This document shows, in pieces, positions 45,192 to 56,339 of a stretch of DNA of 64,000 nucleotides. The position numbers and the translations under genes were made by a program. The DNA lies in the NCBI GenBank assembly GCA_011316305.1, contig SAUG01000087.1, positions 62,001 to 126,000 on the forward strand, given 5' to 3'. Source of the stretch: Rusavskia elegans. Lineage: Eukaryota > Ascomycota > Lecanoromycetes > Teloschistales > Teloschistaceae. The notes under the pieces were generated by a model that was not told where the DNA came from, searched no databases, and saw only the letters and a program-made list of their open reading frames with translations. The number at the start of each line of letters is the position of its first letter. Position 1 is the stretch's first letter.

Positions 45192-46877
45192 AAATAGCCG
45201 GCACTCAGCCTAGCAAACGCTGCTCCCAGAAACCACTAAATAAAAGCGGAATCAGGTGGACACACCAGAAATAAAAGTCTTACCCTCGAGCAAACTTCCT
45301 TGGGATTTCCATTCATCAGTCACATCCTTACCGTCTATTCGTTGGTGGCAGAAAAAGCAAACACTCTGAGCTTGTCCTTTTGGAGAACTTCGACTAACTC
45401 TTTTGCTACCTGTAAGTGAAGAGGATGAATTGTGGGGTGTAGGCGATCAATATCGAGGGATTGTGTATTTAATGCACTACATCTTGACTATGGGGCACGA
45501 TCCACATCGTGCTGGTAAGTGAATTCTCATATCAAACATGCTTTCCTCATTCTTTTACTTCTCCACATTTCGAGCATTCTATTCTAAAATTTCTTCCCAA
45601 CATATGCGACCCAAGCTGGGACCTAGTTGGGTGTCAGCAAACATCCAAGCCGCCTTGAGAATCCACCGTCGACGAATGAGTTTACACACTCCATGACTTC
45701 ATCGTCTTCAACCTGCGCCTGGGGCGCCTCAACATTGTCCACATGTACCGAGGGAAGCATCAAAATATCTGTCTATGTATACCACTGGCCAAGGGTGTGG
45801 GTGATTCTGTCCACAGGGAGCGGCCTGCGAGACCAGCTTGTAATGACCACAGGCCTGGTAGAAATTTTTGTAGACAATCGTGTGACACATTCCTACTTAA
45901 TGTTAGAAGTCACGGACGTCCTCGGCAGGAGTCAGACTTGCTTGTTTCCTTTCGTCTTCTTTTCCCGGCTTGAATTTTGGAATGTAGGTTTTAAGATTTG
46001 CTGTAGGAAGAAGACCTGCTATTTATGCATTCTTCGACAGGTACCGTTCAACCTCTCCCAAGCTTCCTGATAATGTTTGCTTTTGTTTCGAGGTAGGAGG
46101 GTTGCTGGCTCGACTTGGCAGCCACCGCACAGCGCCCACAAACTTCTAATTCCATGCGTGTCAGGTCACCTACTAGAACGATCTATATGTCATCCCATAC
46201 CGCTGGCAGAGCATTTTTGGGGAACAATCGAGATATCGAATGCCTACTTTGACAGCTCACAGGAAGGCCACGGTAGGTCTGACTAACATCTACGTGGAGC
46301 GCTGTGCAGTGCTACTCAAGCTGTGACAGGAGGCGTTTCTTTGACGTAGGTTGACTTCTTCAGGCATCCTTAGAAATATCGAATTTGGATTCTGATGTCA
46401 GTAAGAAATCACTGAATGAGTCGTAGGAGATAGAGCATTATTGTTTCTTCCCTCGCCCTATCACGAATGGTTTCGACCAAAACACTTTATGTCCTCGGAA
46501 CTTACCGAACGATGGCTATGATCATCTCGACATGCAGGTGGTTGGCGGGTAGGGGTCATCATCACTGTTCATACACTCTTCGACACGGTGGAGTATTAAT
46601 GCTTTAAGGTTCAAACGTTGGGCCTGCGAAGGCTGACGTCCCGTTACGGATAATGTTCGTGGGTGGATTCTTGTCGTAAGCTTAATTCCTGTTGTCTCTT
46701 CGTCCTGTTTCAAGGAGGTTTCCACAAGAATAGTGGTAGGGTCATGTGACTGGAGGATTGCCTTTGCAGGAAGTATCATGCGCCTTTTACTAATCATCGA
46801 TAATGGATATAAGAACTCATTTCCCCTCTCCTGAATCCTTTCGGTAAATCTCGATCTCAAACTTCCTTCCGCCCACC
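45192..46877. other. Intergenic region with one tiny ORF
   Basis: About 1.7 kb between the dehydrogenase and the epoxide-hydrolase-like gene, both on +. Apart from the small cysteine-rich minus-strand frame at 45729-45890, I find no supported gene. The hydrolase promoter should lie at its right end. Confidence 0.4.
45729..45890 (-). CDS. Small cysteine-rich ORF (candidate)
   Basis: A 53-codon ATG-to-stop frame. It opens MCHTIVYKNFYQACGHYKLV and ends SLGTCGQC. Five cysteines and several His residues are arranged as C-H, CGH, PCG and CGQC, a layout seen in the small zinc-binding-like proteins of unknown function that ascomycetes encode. No signal peptide is present. A second frame overlaps its end (ATG near 45755, MLPSVHVDNVEAPQ, about 45 residues), so a spliced or frameshifted longer protein is possible. 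Called only on composition and motif look. Confidence 0.35.
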   Translation of the reverse strand: MCHTIVYKNFYQACGHYKLVSQAAPCGQNHPHPWPVVYIDRYFDASLGTCGQC

Positions 46878-48096
46878 ATGGCTTCCCTTGCATCCCCAAG
46901 CAATAGCAGGCTTACTCGCCTTGCCAATGGCACCACTTACGACACCGTCTTGATCGAGCCGAAGCAAAACAACCCCTACATTTTGTTTCTCCATGGGTTT
47001 CCGGCCTCTTCGTATGATTGGCGACATCAGATCGCCTTCTTCTCTGACCTAGGCTATGGCGTCTTCGCGCCCGATCTCCTTGGATACGGAGGAACAGACA
47101 AACCGTCACAATTGGAGGCTTACAAGCTGAAGCAGATGAGTGAGGATATCGTGAGCCTCTTGGATCATCACGATATCAAGGAAGCGATAGGAGTGGGACA
47201 CGATTGGTAAGCTTCAATCCATTACATCCTGCAGCCACCTGTGTCTCATGTACACGTCAAACGTTGTCACTTGGATCAGAATTTGCTGCCTTGATCATAG
47301 CATCCTGCCCCGAAGGTTAAACTACGAAGCAATCTGTCTGACCACCGATTTGGTAGGGGCTCTTTTTTGCTTTCACGCCTAGCCAACTATCACCCTGAGA
47401 GGATACTTGCCTACGTATTCCTAGCTATAGGCTATAAGCCTCCGTATGACCACTTCGATGTTGATGTTATCAACGACTTGACTCAACGCCGATTCGGGTA
47501 TCCAATCTTTGGATATTGGCATTTCTTCAACTCGGCTGAGGCGGCTGATATCATGACCAAGCAGGTACGTGTGAGCTGTTAGCTGCTTCACAAGTATAAA
47601 CAGCACAAGACCAATGATCGATTTCCAGATTGAGAGTTCTACGACTATCATCTTTCCGGCCAACCCAGATATTTGGCTGGAGTACCTTTGTCCGCAGGGC
47701 GGAACACGAAAGTTCTATGAGAAGGGAATGACCGGTCCACTTCCTGACTGGATTTCGGAGACGGAGATGGCGGATTATAAACAGATATTCTCAGCTGATA
47801 ACGGCGGCTACCGTGGGGGTCTTAATTGGTATAAAACACAGATGGCCAATCTCAACTCTACTGATGAAAAGGCTATCGCATCTGACCGACGTCAGACTGA
47901 CAAACCGACCTTGCTGGTTGCTTGTACTAAAGATTATGTGGGGATTCCGTCGATGCAGGAAGAAAGCACGAGGATGTTTGCGAATGACTTGGAGGTCGAA
48001 AGCCTCGACTGTGGCCACTGGGTGCAACTGGAGAAGGCAAACGAAGTTAACGAGATTTTGAAGAGCTTCATTGAGCAACGCCTACTCAAGGCCTGA
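46878..48096 (+). CDS. Epoxide-hydrolase-like alpha/beta hydrolase
   Basis: Alpha/beta hydrolase of the soluble epoxide hydrolase group. Exons are 46878-47206, 47357-47574 and 47639-48096, giving 334 residues. The oxyanion-hole motif is LFLHGFPASSYDWR. PDLLGYGGTDKP follows, and the nucleophile elbow GHDWGSF has its Asp just before intron 1 (the junction splits the Trp codon). The cap region includes GYPIFGYWHFF. The likely acid is Asp in CTKDYVGIPS, and the catalytic His is in DCGHWVQLEKA. HGFP and GHDWG are typical of enzymes that open epoxides to diols via a covalent ester. The 150-nt first intron is longer than others here. The natural substrate is unknown. Confidence 0.9.
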
Positions 48097-48702
48097 ACAC
48101 CAAAGCATCTCCCTGTCTGGCAGGTTTGTTGTGACGAATGAGTCCGCACCGGCAGCTTGCACCATAGCCTTGCTCCAAAAGGAGGTCCACATTCGATGCT
48201 CAAGATGCCAAGGATCACTCAAGCTACGAGGCAGAATCGCAGGGTAACGTAGATTGATAGAATTGGATAAGATGACCCATTCATAACCACTGGTCGAGAT
48301 ATCGACTTGTCGAGGCAGTGCCTGATGACGCCACATGACTGCACTGCCACTGAAGTCAGCCCTATGAACATTCGTCATTGCCTACCACCCTACGTCTCTC
48401 CTACATCAATCCTCGAACAGCTGCCTCACATTGAAAGATAGCTCCTACAGTATTCAGAGAGTCTCTTCTTTACTGCAACTCGATCCTTGACTGCGACCCA
48501 ATAGATATCCTTGCCGCCATCGTCATATCGAGGCGGAACGATTGAGACTGCCCGGCAGAGATACATATCACCTGTTCCTTCGATTTCGTCTTGTATTTGT
48601 ACCTTACCAACAACTCTTCCAGTCTCTTTAGCATCGTCGTCCTGTGCTAGCATCTTCTTCTCTTGAAACATCAATCCATAGTCGTACTCCACGACCCGCA
48701 AC
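48097..48702. promoter_or_regulatory. Upstream region of the annexin gene
   Basis: These 606 bases end at the annexin start codon and must include its promoter. A minus-strand 92-codon frame covers 48426-48704 and is listed separately as doubtful. Confidence 0.35.
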
Positions 48703-48704
48703 AT
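48426..48704 (-). CDS. Doubtful 92-residue ORF opposite the annexin promoter
   Basis: An ATG-to-stop frame with ordinary protein-like composition (VVEYDYGLMFQEKKML, GTGDMYLCRAVSIVPPRYDDGG, DIYWVAVKDRVAVKKRLSEYC). Its ATG overlaps the annexin ATG on the opposite strand by two bases, and a stop codon sits two codons upstream. If real it would be head-to-head with no promoter space, which argues against it. It might be a real gene if the annexin starts elsewhere. Unrecognised. Confidence 0.25.
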   Translation of the reverse strand: MLRVVEYDYGLMFQEKKMLAQDDDAKETGRVVGKVQIQDEIEGTGDMYLCRAVSIVPPRYDDGGKDIYWVAVKDRVAVKKRLSEYCRSYLSM

Positions 48705-50139
48705 GTCTTATCAAGGGTACGGACAGCCTCCGCCAAATCAATATCCGCCTCAAGGATACCCACCACAACAACCTTACGGTGCTCCACCTCCTGGACCTCC
48801 TCAAGGTTACGGCCAGCCGCAGGGTTATCCTCCTCAAGGCCAATACGGCCACCCGCCCCCACAGCAGCACGGCTACCCACATCAGCAACCCCCTCCTCCA
48901 CATGGCCCACCATCCCATAGCCCATATCCTCAGCAGCAGCAACAGCAACCATATCGTCCCCCAACTCACAGTCCCTACCCGCAGCAGCAACAACCCTATG
49001 GCGCTCCGCCACCGGGACCCCCTCAAGGATATGGTCAACCACAGGGTTATCCACCCCAGAGTCAATACAACCAGTACCCACCTCAGCAACATCAGCAGCA
49101 ACCCCCTTACGGAGCACCCGCAGCCCCTTATGGCGCCCCTCCTCCCCAACCATACGGCGCCCCTCAGACGATGCCGACTCCCCCTTCCCCCGGCTACGAC
49201 CCGAACCAAATCGCCCACTTCGATGCTTCCGGCCCGGCTGACGCCCTCCGAAAAGCCATGAAGGGTTTCGGCACCGATGAATCCACCCTAATCCGCGTCC
49301 TCGCACATATGGCCCCACAAGAGATCCCCACCCTCAAACAGACCTATCAGCAACGCCACCGCCGCTCTCTCGAATCCGATGTCAAAGACGAAGTCAGCGG
49401 CTACTTTGAATTCGCTCTCCTAGCCATTCTGCGCGGGCCCCTACAACAGGATGTCTGGTGCCTCAACGACGCGCTCAAAGGCGCCGGCACAAAGGAAGCT
49501 CTCCTCGATGACGTTCTAATCGGTCGTTCCAACGCGGATATTCGCGCCATTAAAACTGCCTACCAGCAAACATACCGCCGCAGCTTGGAAGGAGATGTCA
49601 AGAACGACCTTTCCGCTAAAACAGAGCGGATGTACAGCATGATCCTTGCGGCATCCCGACAAGAAGAATCCGCCCCCGTCCATCCCCAAGCCGTTGACGC
49701 AGACGTCACGGAACTTCATCGCGCCACCGAAGCGAAAACCGGAGCGGAAGCCTTGACGGTCTGCTCCATCCTCACGAATCGCTCCGACGGCCAGATCCGA
49801 GCCATCGCGCTCGCATACGAGCATAAATACCGTCGTGCACTGGAAACGGTCATCAAGAATGAATTCGCGGGACACATGGAGGACGCTTTGGTCCGCATGG
49901 TGAGGACTGGAGCGGATAAAGCGATGAGAGATGCTATTGCGTTGGAGGAATGTATGAGCGGTCCGGGGACGAAGGACGAGCGGTTGACGACAAGGATTGT
50001 GGCGCTGCATTGGGATAGAGGTCATACGGGGCAGGTGAGGGGAGCGTACAAGCACCGGTATAAGAAAGATTTGATCAGTAGGATCAAAGGGGAGACGAGT
50101 GGGGATTATGAGAGGATTTTGGTGGCGATGATGGAGTAG
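48703..50139 (+). CDS. Annexin with Pro/Gln/Tyr-rich N-terminus
   Basis: Calcium-dependent phospholipid-binding protein, single exon of 478 residues. Residues 1-165 are low-complexity (MSYQGYGQPPPNQYPPQGYPPQ) with an internal duplication of a PPGPPQGYGQPQGYPPQ unit, similar to the head of annexin VII/XI and fungal ANXC proteins. Four annexin repeats follow: ADALRKAMKGFGTDE, CLNDALKGAGTKE, a divergent third repeat around ATEAKTGAEALTVCSILTNRSDGQIR, and ALEECMSGPGTKDERLTTRIVALHW. GxGTDE/GxGTKE supply type II calcium sites in repeats 1, 2 and 4; repeat 3 lacks one. It is likely membrane-associated in the cytosol. Confidence 0.95.
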   Translation: MSYQGYGQPPPNQYPPQGYPPQQPYGAPPPGPPQGYGQPQGYPPQGQYGHPPPQQHGYPHQQPPPPHGPPSHSPYPQQQQQQPYRPPTHSPYPQQQQPYGAPPPGPPQGYGQPQGYPPQSQYNQYPPQQHQQQPPYGAPAAPYGAPPPQPYGAPQTMPTPPSPGYDPNQIAHFDASGPADALRKAMKGFGTDESTLIRVLAHMAPQEIPTLKQTYQQRHRRSLESDVKDEVSGYFEFALLAILRGPLQQDVWCLNDALKGAGTKEALLDDVLIGRSNADIRAIKTAYQQTYRRSLEGDVKNDLSAKTERMYSMILAASRQEESAPVHPQAVDADVTELHRATEAKTGAEALTVCSILTNRSDGQIRAIALAYEHKYRRALETVIKNEFAGHMEDALVRMVRTGADKAMRDAIALEECMSGPGTKDERLTTRIVALHWDRGHTGQVRGAYKHRYKKDLISRIKGETSGDYERILVAMME

Positions 50140-51879
50140 AAGTTGGGTTTCTGGAAAGGGAACGATGGATAGTTGAATGGGTGAGAGGGCTTTGGTATGG
50201 TTATTTCAGTGTCGGGCCCCCACACAGCAAGATTTTTGCTGCTAGATAGGTTGGGGGAGGCAACTCCAGGGGAAGGCGGCAATCGTATGTATCAATCAAC
50301 ATCGGCTTTGGGACTTCACACCAACGAATCAATAGGTTATTCGAAAACCAATCTTATGATATCAGTTTGCTCATAATTGTCACCTCGCGCCATAAATCCT
50401 GTCCACTACATCGACATCCCATCATCTAATTCATGCAGTATCTTGTAGACCGAACGCGAAAGCACCATCGAACGCCCGGGCCTTTCTGATAAGTATGATC
50501 CCGCTGGGAATATCACCAGTCCCCTTCTGTTTTCTCCCAGCAACATAAATAAGCATACTCCCTTTCTTCCCAAAATACACATCCCCTCCCCTCCCCTTCC
50601 ACCTTCCTTCCGTCCACTTGCTTCGACAACAGTAAACCATATCCATTGTTTTTGAATGCCCAGGCAGAGAAAGAGTGACCGAATATCCAGCTCGCAATAG
50701 CGAATTATGAAGGTGCATAACGATTGCCATAACCATAACACCAGTCCAGTCCCCAAGGCAACCAACCCCAACCCCTTTAATGAATAAACAAACGCATGCC
50801 TATATGTTGTGAGTACTGTATCTACTATAATACTTACAATTTAAAGTAAGTATACGCGAGCTTCGTACGCCTGTATAGCACGCTCACGGAACGAACTGGA
50901 ATATCGTCGTATTTCTCCACCCTACCCATAGGCGCAGAGTAGCGTCCAACCCGTTTGTGATGTCCACTGAGGAGAGTCTCTCGTCCATATAATCGAGGTT
51001 TTTGAAGGAAGAAAAGAAAAAAGGATTGCGAAAGTCTGGTATCAAGTGTAGTAGCCATCCCAAAAAAAGCCTCGGGTACTGTAAGGTATAACCAACGAAA
51101 AGAAATTGTAAGGGGTTTTTTCCTAATCCAGATACTCTACAAGCCGGCAATTGACGGGCGAACAAGAATGGGATCTGGCACAGCTTTTTTTGAAAAGTAG
51201 GGAATGTTGACGGGTGGGAAATCTGGATTGAAGGGTCGAGACGACTATGCTGGGTATGGGTGCGACGTGGATGGGACTCTGCGCGAGGGCGCACCATGCA
51301 TCGTGGATGGGAGGCTTCAGCCTTCTGGAGAAGAAGAAGAAAGAAGAAGAAGAAGGAAAATCAAATCAGGCGTTCTCATAACCAAAAATCTGCGTCTGTA
51401 CGGATATCTCTGACAAGTGAGTGCAGCATGGCGTGTCTAGATTTATTACTAGCGCAAGCTGACCTATGCTAGATGAACAAGTAGAATTGCGAAAATTTAG
51501 CCATCCAGAGTGAAACATGCTGGTCTATAACAGATCTCACTGTACATTCTCACATGACGGTGGGCCTTGCGTATCATCGGCATCCTTCACCCATCCTTGG
51601 GATCTGCGGGTCTTGGATGCCTCCAAATAAAGGCGGGAAAGTACTAGAAGTCAGTGGTCTCTTGGAAGATTACAGATGGGGACAGCGATATGAAGCTGCT
51701 TGACATTGATGCACATGCTTGGACATAGTGCTGAAGGCTCCCACGGCAAGAGGAATAGTGAGGGGATGGCGTGGCGTGGCGTGACAGCGGCTGCTCCGTA
51801 TCGCTTTTTGGTATTTGGTCGTTATGCTTGGATAGGACTTATCTCGAACACCACTCCGACCGGTCCCGTGATGATAGGC
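50140..51879. other. Convergent intergenic region, no gene found
   Basis: About 1.7 kb between the annexin stop (+) and the THP3 stop (-). It holds two 3' UTRs plus non-coding sequence. A purine-rich GAA-type stretch lies at 51324-51358. Open frames here have no family pattern. Confidence 0.4.
51324..51358 (+). repeat. GAA-type purine microsatellite
   Basis: An imperfect run of GAA triplets, about 35 bases. Simple repeat in non-coding DNA. Confidence 0.75.
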
Positions 51880-53519
51880 TCATACGGGAGCCTTCACCCC
51901 AGGTCTTGCAGAGGCTGCTTTAAGTGCAGAGTCAAAGAAGCCTGGACCTTTGCCAGTCAAGAGGTGGACACCGTCATCGCGCTCATCGAGTAGATGCGGG
52001 GCGCCATATTCGCAGATGAACCTTGCGCAATCTTCGTCGGAGTCGAAGCCTAGCTCTTCGGTAACAAATCGAAGGCGGACGTCAGGTTTGTAGCTGCAGA
52101 AACGTCAGTGCAAAGGACTATACCTCCATGGGCCTTACTCACGCTCTACAGACGGCCGACAGCGCTGATAGCCGCTCCCGTCCTACGAACATATCCATCA
52201 AATAGGCTCCCATGTTCGGAGTGTCGAGGTATAGCTGGAAGAATCTGTGGTAGTTCCCCAAGGCCAGTGCTGATCGGGTATCTAAGGCATGTTTCACAGC
52301 CGGGTGACGCTTCTCTGTAGGGATTAGATCTGCTAAAACGTCGTTCATGTCGGTCCGGTTAGAGGTATGAAGGAAATAGAGGATACGATAGGCCAGGAAC
52401 TCAAAAGGATGGCCCCCAAGGTTCTGCGCATATAATGCTCGCAACTGCGTCTGACATTGATTATACTCACTCAGGTCACCTTCCTCAAGCGCAATTCTAG
52501 CATGAATCTCGTAAGCATCAACGGTAAAACTAGTCTTGATACGCTGAACGGTCAAATCTTGGCGGAGGGATTTGAATTGGTCACAGATGTAGGGGTATTT
52601 CTTTTCCCGCCTCCACTTCTTCTTTAGATGGTCCAGTGTCTTTTCCAAAACATGTAGAGGACGGACAGTATCCGGGTTTGGGGCAGAGGTTAAGCGAAAA
52701 TACTTCTTTTCCAGGTCCTCGCAACGTCCAACGATGGGACCCTTTAGCTCCGTAGGTTCAGCATCTTGGCTGGTGGTAATCCTCCAAGGGCGCGTTGAAG
52801 CAACAGAAGAAGCTGCAGAAGGGGTGGCCTGAAAGCGCTTCTTACGCGCTTCCGGTGCTTGGTTTGACTTACTAAATCCACCATCAGGGCCAGCGCCATT
52901 CCGCGGACGCTTGTCTGGGTACGAGACGCGACTTTCAAAACTATCACGACCATCGGACTGTCTCCAGGGTAAGGACCGGCTGCCAGTGTCGTCGGAAGAT
53001 TCGAACTCTGCCGATTTCCGCTTGTTGGATTTGGTCTCGTTAGTGAGGTTGGAATGGCCATTCTGGATGGGGGGAATGGAGGGAAAATGTGAATTGGGAG
53101 CGCGTCTTCGTTCATCTTGTATCATGACTTGCGGCAGTGGCAAATTATCCCAATCTATGGTGGCGAGAGTACCTGCCTCGACGGACTGAGAGATGACTTG
53201 TTTTAATTTGGTTTCCATCTCGTGCCGATCGACATCCGGCAGGATGTTGCCGTCTGCAAACGAGCGCTGGACGTAGGAGCGCACTGGAGGAGGCCAGTCG
53301 CGTTTGCCCTTGTCTGGAGGGTTTGCCGATGGTGTAGCAGAAGGAACGGGGCTTATTGATGACGAGTGCGTAGATACAGCTTGATGTTGGGTGTCGAAGT
53401 TTCTTCTGGCAGCTACAGCGGTGAATGCGGCGGTGGCTAGTAGAGAAGAGTTAGAGTGGTAGAGAGGAGTGATCAAAGAGCTTACAAGGCATGCTGTTTC
53501 GAGCGTAGGTCATGCTCAT
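51880..53519 (-). CDS. THP3: THP3-like SAC3/GANP family protein
   Basis: Homologue of yeast Thp3 (human LENG8), a SAC3/GANP-domain protein that works with Csn12 in transcription elongation and mRNA maturation. Exons are 53519-53486, 53436-52143 and 52093-51880, giving 513 residues. The first 190 residues are disordered with a conserved patch RDWPPPVRSYVQRSF and TIDWDNLPLPQ. SAC3 domain blocks are GRCEDLEKKYFRLTSAPNPDTVRPL, YPYICDQFKSLRQDLTVQRI, EIHARIALEEGDLSEYNQCQTQL and EFLAYRILYFL. Exon 3 adds a winged-helix end (YKPDVRLRFVTEELGF). The 34-base first exon contributes MSMTYARNSMP, so both ends are spliced on. Confidence 0.92.
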
Positions 53520-54829
53520 GGTCAACAGGAAAAGGACCGGTCAAGTTGTAGAAAGGAACCGAGTGCGGGGTAGGAATGTGCGTATCAAGATTCGAGAGCT
53601 GGATTCCGAAGTCGTGCGATCCACACACCTAGAGTATGATGGGGGATTATTCATTCAACGTTGGATGATCGGAGGTCGTCCGCACAGGGTCGAGCTTAGC
53701 GCGAGATTACGTAATCGGGGACTCACCGCCGGGTCGTCGAGTCTCACCAATCATCAGGTACCATGGAATTCACGACTGCACAGCTGCTGAATAATGCATG
53801 ATTATTGTCACATGGCCGTCAAGCACTGAAGTCGGTTCGAGATGCTGGACGACATACCTATCGACCACGCTCCTTGGTCAGGAAACCAGTCCTCAGTTGA
53901 TTCTGCCCTTTGGAACACACCAGCTTCTCTTCGATCTTGCCTACACGAAGGGTGAATGATAATAGCTCGCTGGGCACTCAATGTATATTATTGACCGCAA
54001 TGATTAATGCTTGACCAGCCCATTAACGTGAGTAATCCACACCCCGTCTGGGGTCTCCGGAAGTCGTGGTCTGAGGCTCTTCTGAGCAGATTAGCACCAC
54101 CCAGAACGGGACGTGAAGGAACAACATTCGGAATTGGTAAGCGAAGGAACCTTGCAAGTGCTTGCCGACGGTCAGCCTGTCAGGACCCCCAACTGTATGG
54201 CCCACCCCGTGCTTGACAGGTACAGGGTTGATGTAGCCGATTTTATCCAGTGGCTCAGCTGAAGAAGGCCTAGGTCGTTGACCAGAGCGCCCTTGCTTGC
54301 AGGTTTGAGCACTGAACTTTCTCCACCATGCTTGCGTGGCCGTCTATCACACGCCTTTCAATAAGGCCTTCAGCCTCTCCACAGAGTCCACAGGCCCTCT
54401 CAGCCTGCCGGTCGAATAAACAACCTAGGTCGGCTCTGAACGCGCCTCCACCAGCTGCAAAGAGCCAGGCTCTCATTCTCAGGGCTGCTGTCTCGGCCTT
54501 CTGTGGCTACGATTAGAGTTCAATGGAATGGTTATCACACCTGAATGGTGTTGCAGAAGCGAGCTCTTGACAAGGTCGGCGGCTCCAGACCGTTGGCGAA
54601 TAATGCCACGTACTGGTCGCTTCCAGATATCACAGTAGGTCTGAATGGGTCTGAGTGCGAGGGAGGCTACGTCCAGAGATATAAAGAGCATTCATGTTCC
54701 CCATGGTCTTGCTATCTACCATCTTGCTATCCACTTTCGTTTTTCATCACTTTGCGTCTTGAGCTTCCCTCGTTAGCTACAATAGAATATCATCTCTCTG
54801 AGCTTATCAAAACCAACCTACTTGCAAAA
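53520..54829. promoter_or_regulatory. Head-to-head upstream region
   Basis: About 1.3 kb between the THP3 start (-) and the secreted-protein start (+). A TATAAAG sequence at 54679-54685, about 145 bases before the secreted gene's ATG, is a plausible core promoter element. No further gene is supported. Confidence 0.45.
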
Positions 54830-55995
54830 ATGCGTTCCGCCTGCGTTCTTTCTGCCCTCGTGGCAATTGTTGCAGCTGCACCTGCTCCGTCACCCCAACT
54901 GATCGACCTTGTTGGTGTCGATGCTGCTCCGGATCCAGTTTTCGTCTCGGCGCCCTTTGATGTCGTTTCCGATACGCCACACAAGAAAAGGGAACTGACC
55001 TTGGTAAAACGGGACGGTAACTGTGCACCTCAGCCAGCTGGTTCCGGACCTGTACCGACGCCGGATACCGCGGCAGCATTCAAGGTTGACGCACAGCTAC
55101 AGGTACATCGAAGCCCTGGACCATCTTTGATCCGTGTACTGATCTCATCGGCCAGGCTTATGCTACCAACGCTCCCACCCCTGACGGCTACTCTCAAGCT
55201 TTCTCCAACAAGGATGGATCACTGAGTGCCTCCAAGTACATGGGACTCTACACCATCAGATCGTTCGACACGCTTGGTTGTGCGTCTCTGTGTGACCAAG
55301 CGGACGGTTGCGAAGCCTACAACATGTACATAGAACGTGACCCTTCAGTGGACCCGAATGCCAATGACTGCCCGAATCCCCCAAGTTTGACGAATTTCAA
55401 GTGCACTCTCTGGGGCGCGCCTGTTGTTGCTGAGCAGGCCACCAACAAAGGTCAATGGCGGGACAGCTTCGAGGTTGTCGTTACTGGCTCGAATGGTAGG
55501 CTTTCATGATTATAATTCCGGGACGACTACTAACATGGAAGTAGGCTACAATAAAGCCAGCCCTCCCGACCCAGTCGATGGGTTCAGTGGTCCTACTGCA
55601 TTGGGAGGTGCCATCAATGCGCCTCTTGATGATGGCAAGAATACCTACATGGGATACAAGTACTTCCCGTTCTCTCAGAGTCAAGGATACAACCCATCGA
55701 CTTGTGCCAGCGCTTGCAAGGCTCAGACTGGATACAACAGCCGACACCCCAATGCGGACGGCTCGTATGCAACCTGCGTAAGTCAATCAGTCCTGCGGTC
55801 TGAGTACAAGTCTAACCCTTCCGGCAGTCATTCTTCAACGCCTATGTCCTATCTCAGAACGCTATTCCTCAAGGTTTGTACTGTTCGCTCTACAGCAAGA
55901 CGTGGGCGCCAGAATACGCAACCAACCGTGGCCAATACCGCGGCAGTGACAGATTCACCGTTTCTCGAAGCTACAGCTACGTTTTGGCGGCCTAG
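54830..55995 (+). CDS. Secreted cysteine-rich fungal protein (two-module family)
   Basis: Extracellular protein of 337 residues; exons 54830-55102, 55156-55495, 55545-55777 and 55828-55995. The signal peptide is MRSACVLSALVAIVAAAPAP, and a Lys-Arg site (LVKRDGN) suggests propeptide cleavage. The family pattern is CAPQPAGSGPVPTPDT, then ATNAPTPDGY, KYMGLYTIRSFDTLGCASLCDQADGCEAYNMYIERDPS and KCTLWGAP. A second, related module has YMGYKYFPFSQSQ, TCASACKAQTGYNSRHP, TCSFFNAYVLSQNAIPQGLYCSLYSKTW. The two modules look like a tandem duplication of a PAN/apple-like Cys domain. The function is unknown. Intron 1 is accepted because it alone joins LQ to AYATNAPTPDGY. Confidence 0.85.
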
Positions 55996-56339
55996 GCCTA
56001 GTTCATGACGAACTTGGTGTTGAGGTTTTCTTTGCAACGGCGTTCTTTTTCTCGCACTCTACGGAGTCTGCCGTTCATGATTGGTTATTTGAGAGCACAT
56101 GATAGAAATGGAGTACTGCAGCCGTCACGAAAGTACATAGATTCAAGAGCACCAATCGAGATATCTAATCAAGATCACTTTTATCCCTTGCCTTGCCACT
56201 CACTTTGCGAAGAAGACATCTTCATGGAGTAGAAAAGGAGTGAAGACTGAAAGCCTTGGCGAATCCATCCCGGCCAAACGCCGCAAAATGGCCACCACTG
56301 GTTAGACGCACGTTCAGGAAACCATGAACATGATCCTGA
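55996..56339. promoter_or_regulatory. Upstream region of VPS36
   Basis: The roughly 340 bases between the secreted gene and VPS36 hold one 3' UTR and the VPS36 promoter. No motif is assigned. Confidence 0.4.

Noticed and set aside
35115..48702. Secondary-metabolite gene cluster (dehydrogenase, hydrolase, SET-like and nitroreductase genes in one region)
   Set aside because: There is no backbone synthase, transporter or pathway regulator, and IPK1 and other housekeeping genes are interspersed.
48628..49318. Several long frames on both strands over the annexin head
   Set aside because: They arise from the repetitive Pro/Gln/Tyr codons of the annexin N-terminus; only one frame leads into annexin repeats.
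55103..55155. Apparent frameshift in the secreted Cys-rich gene
   Set aside because: A 53-nt intron with GT..AG ends joins LQ to AYATNAPTPDGY and restores the family sequence, so no lesion is needed.
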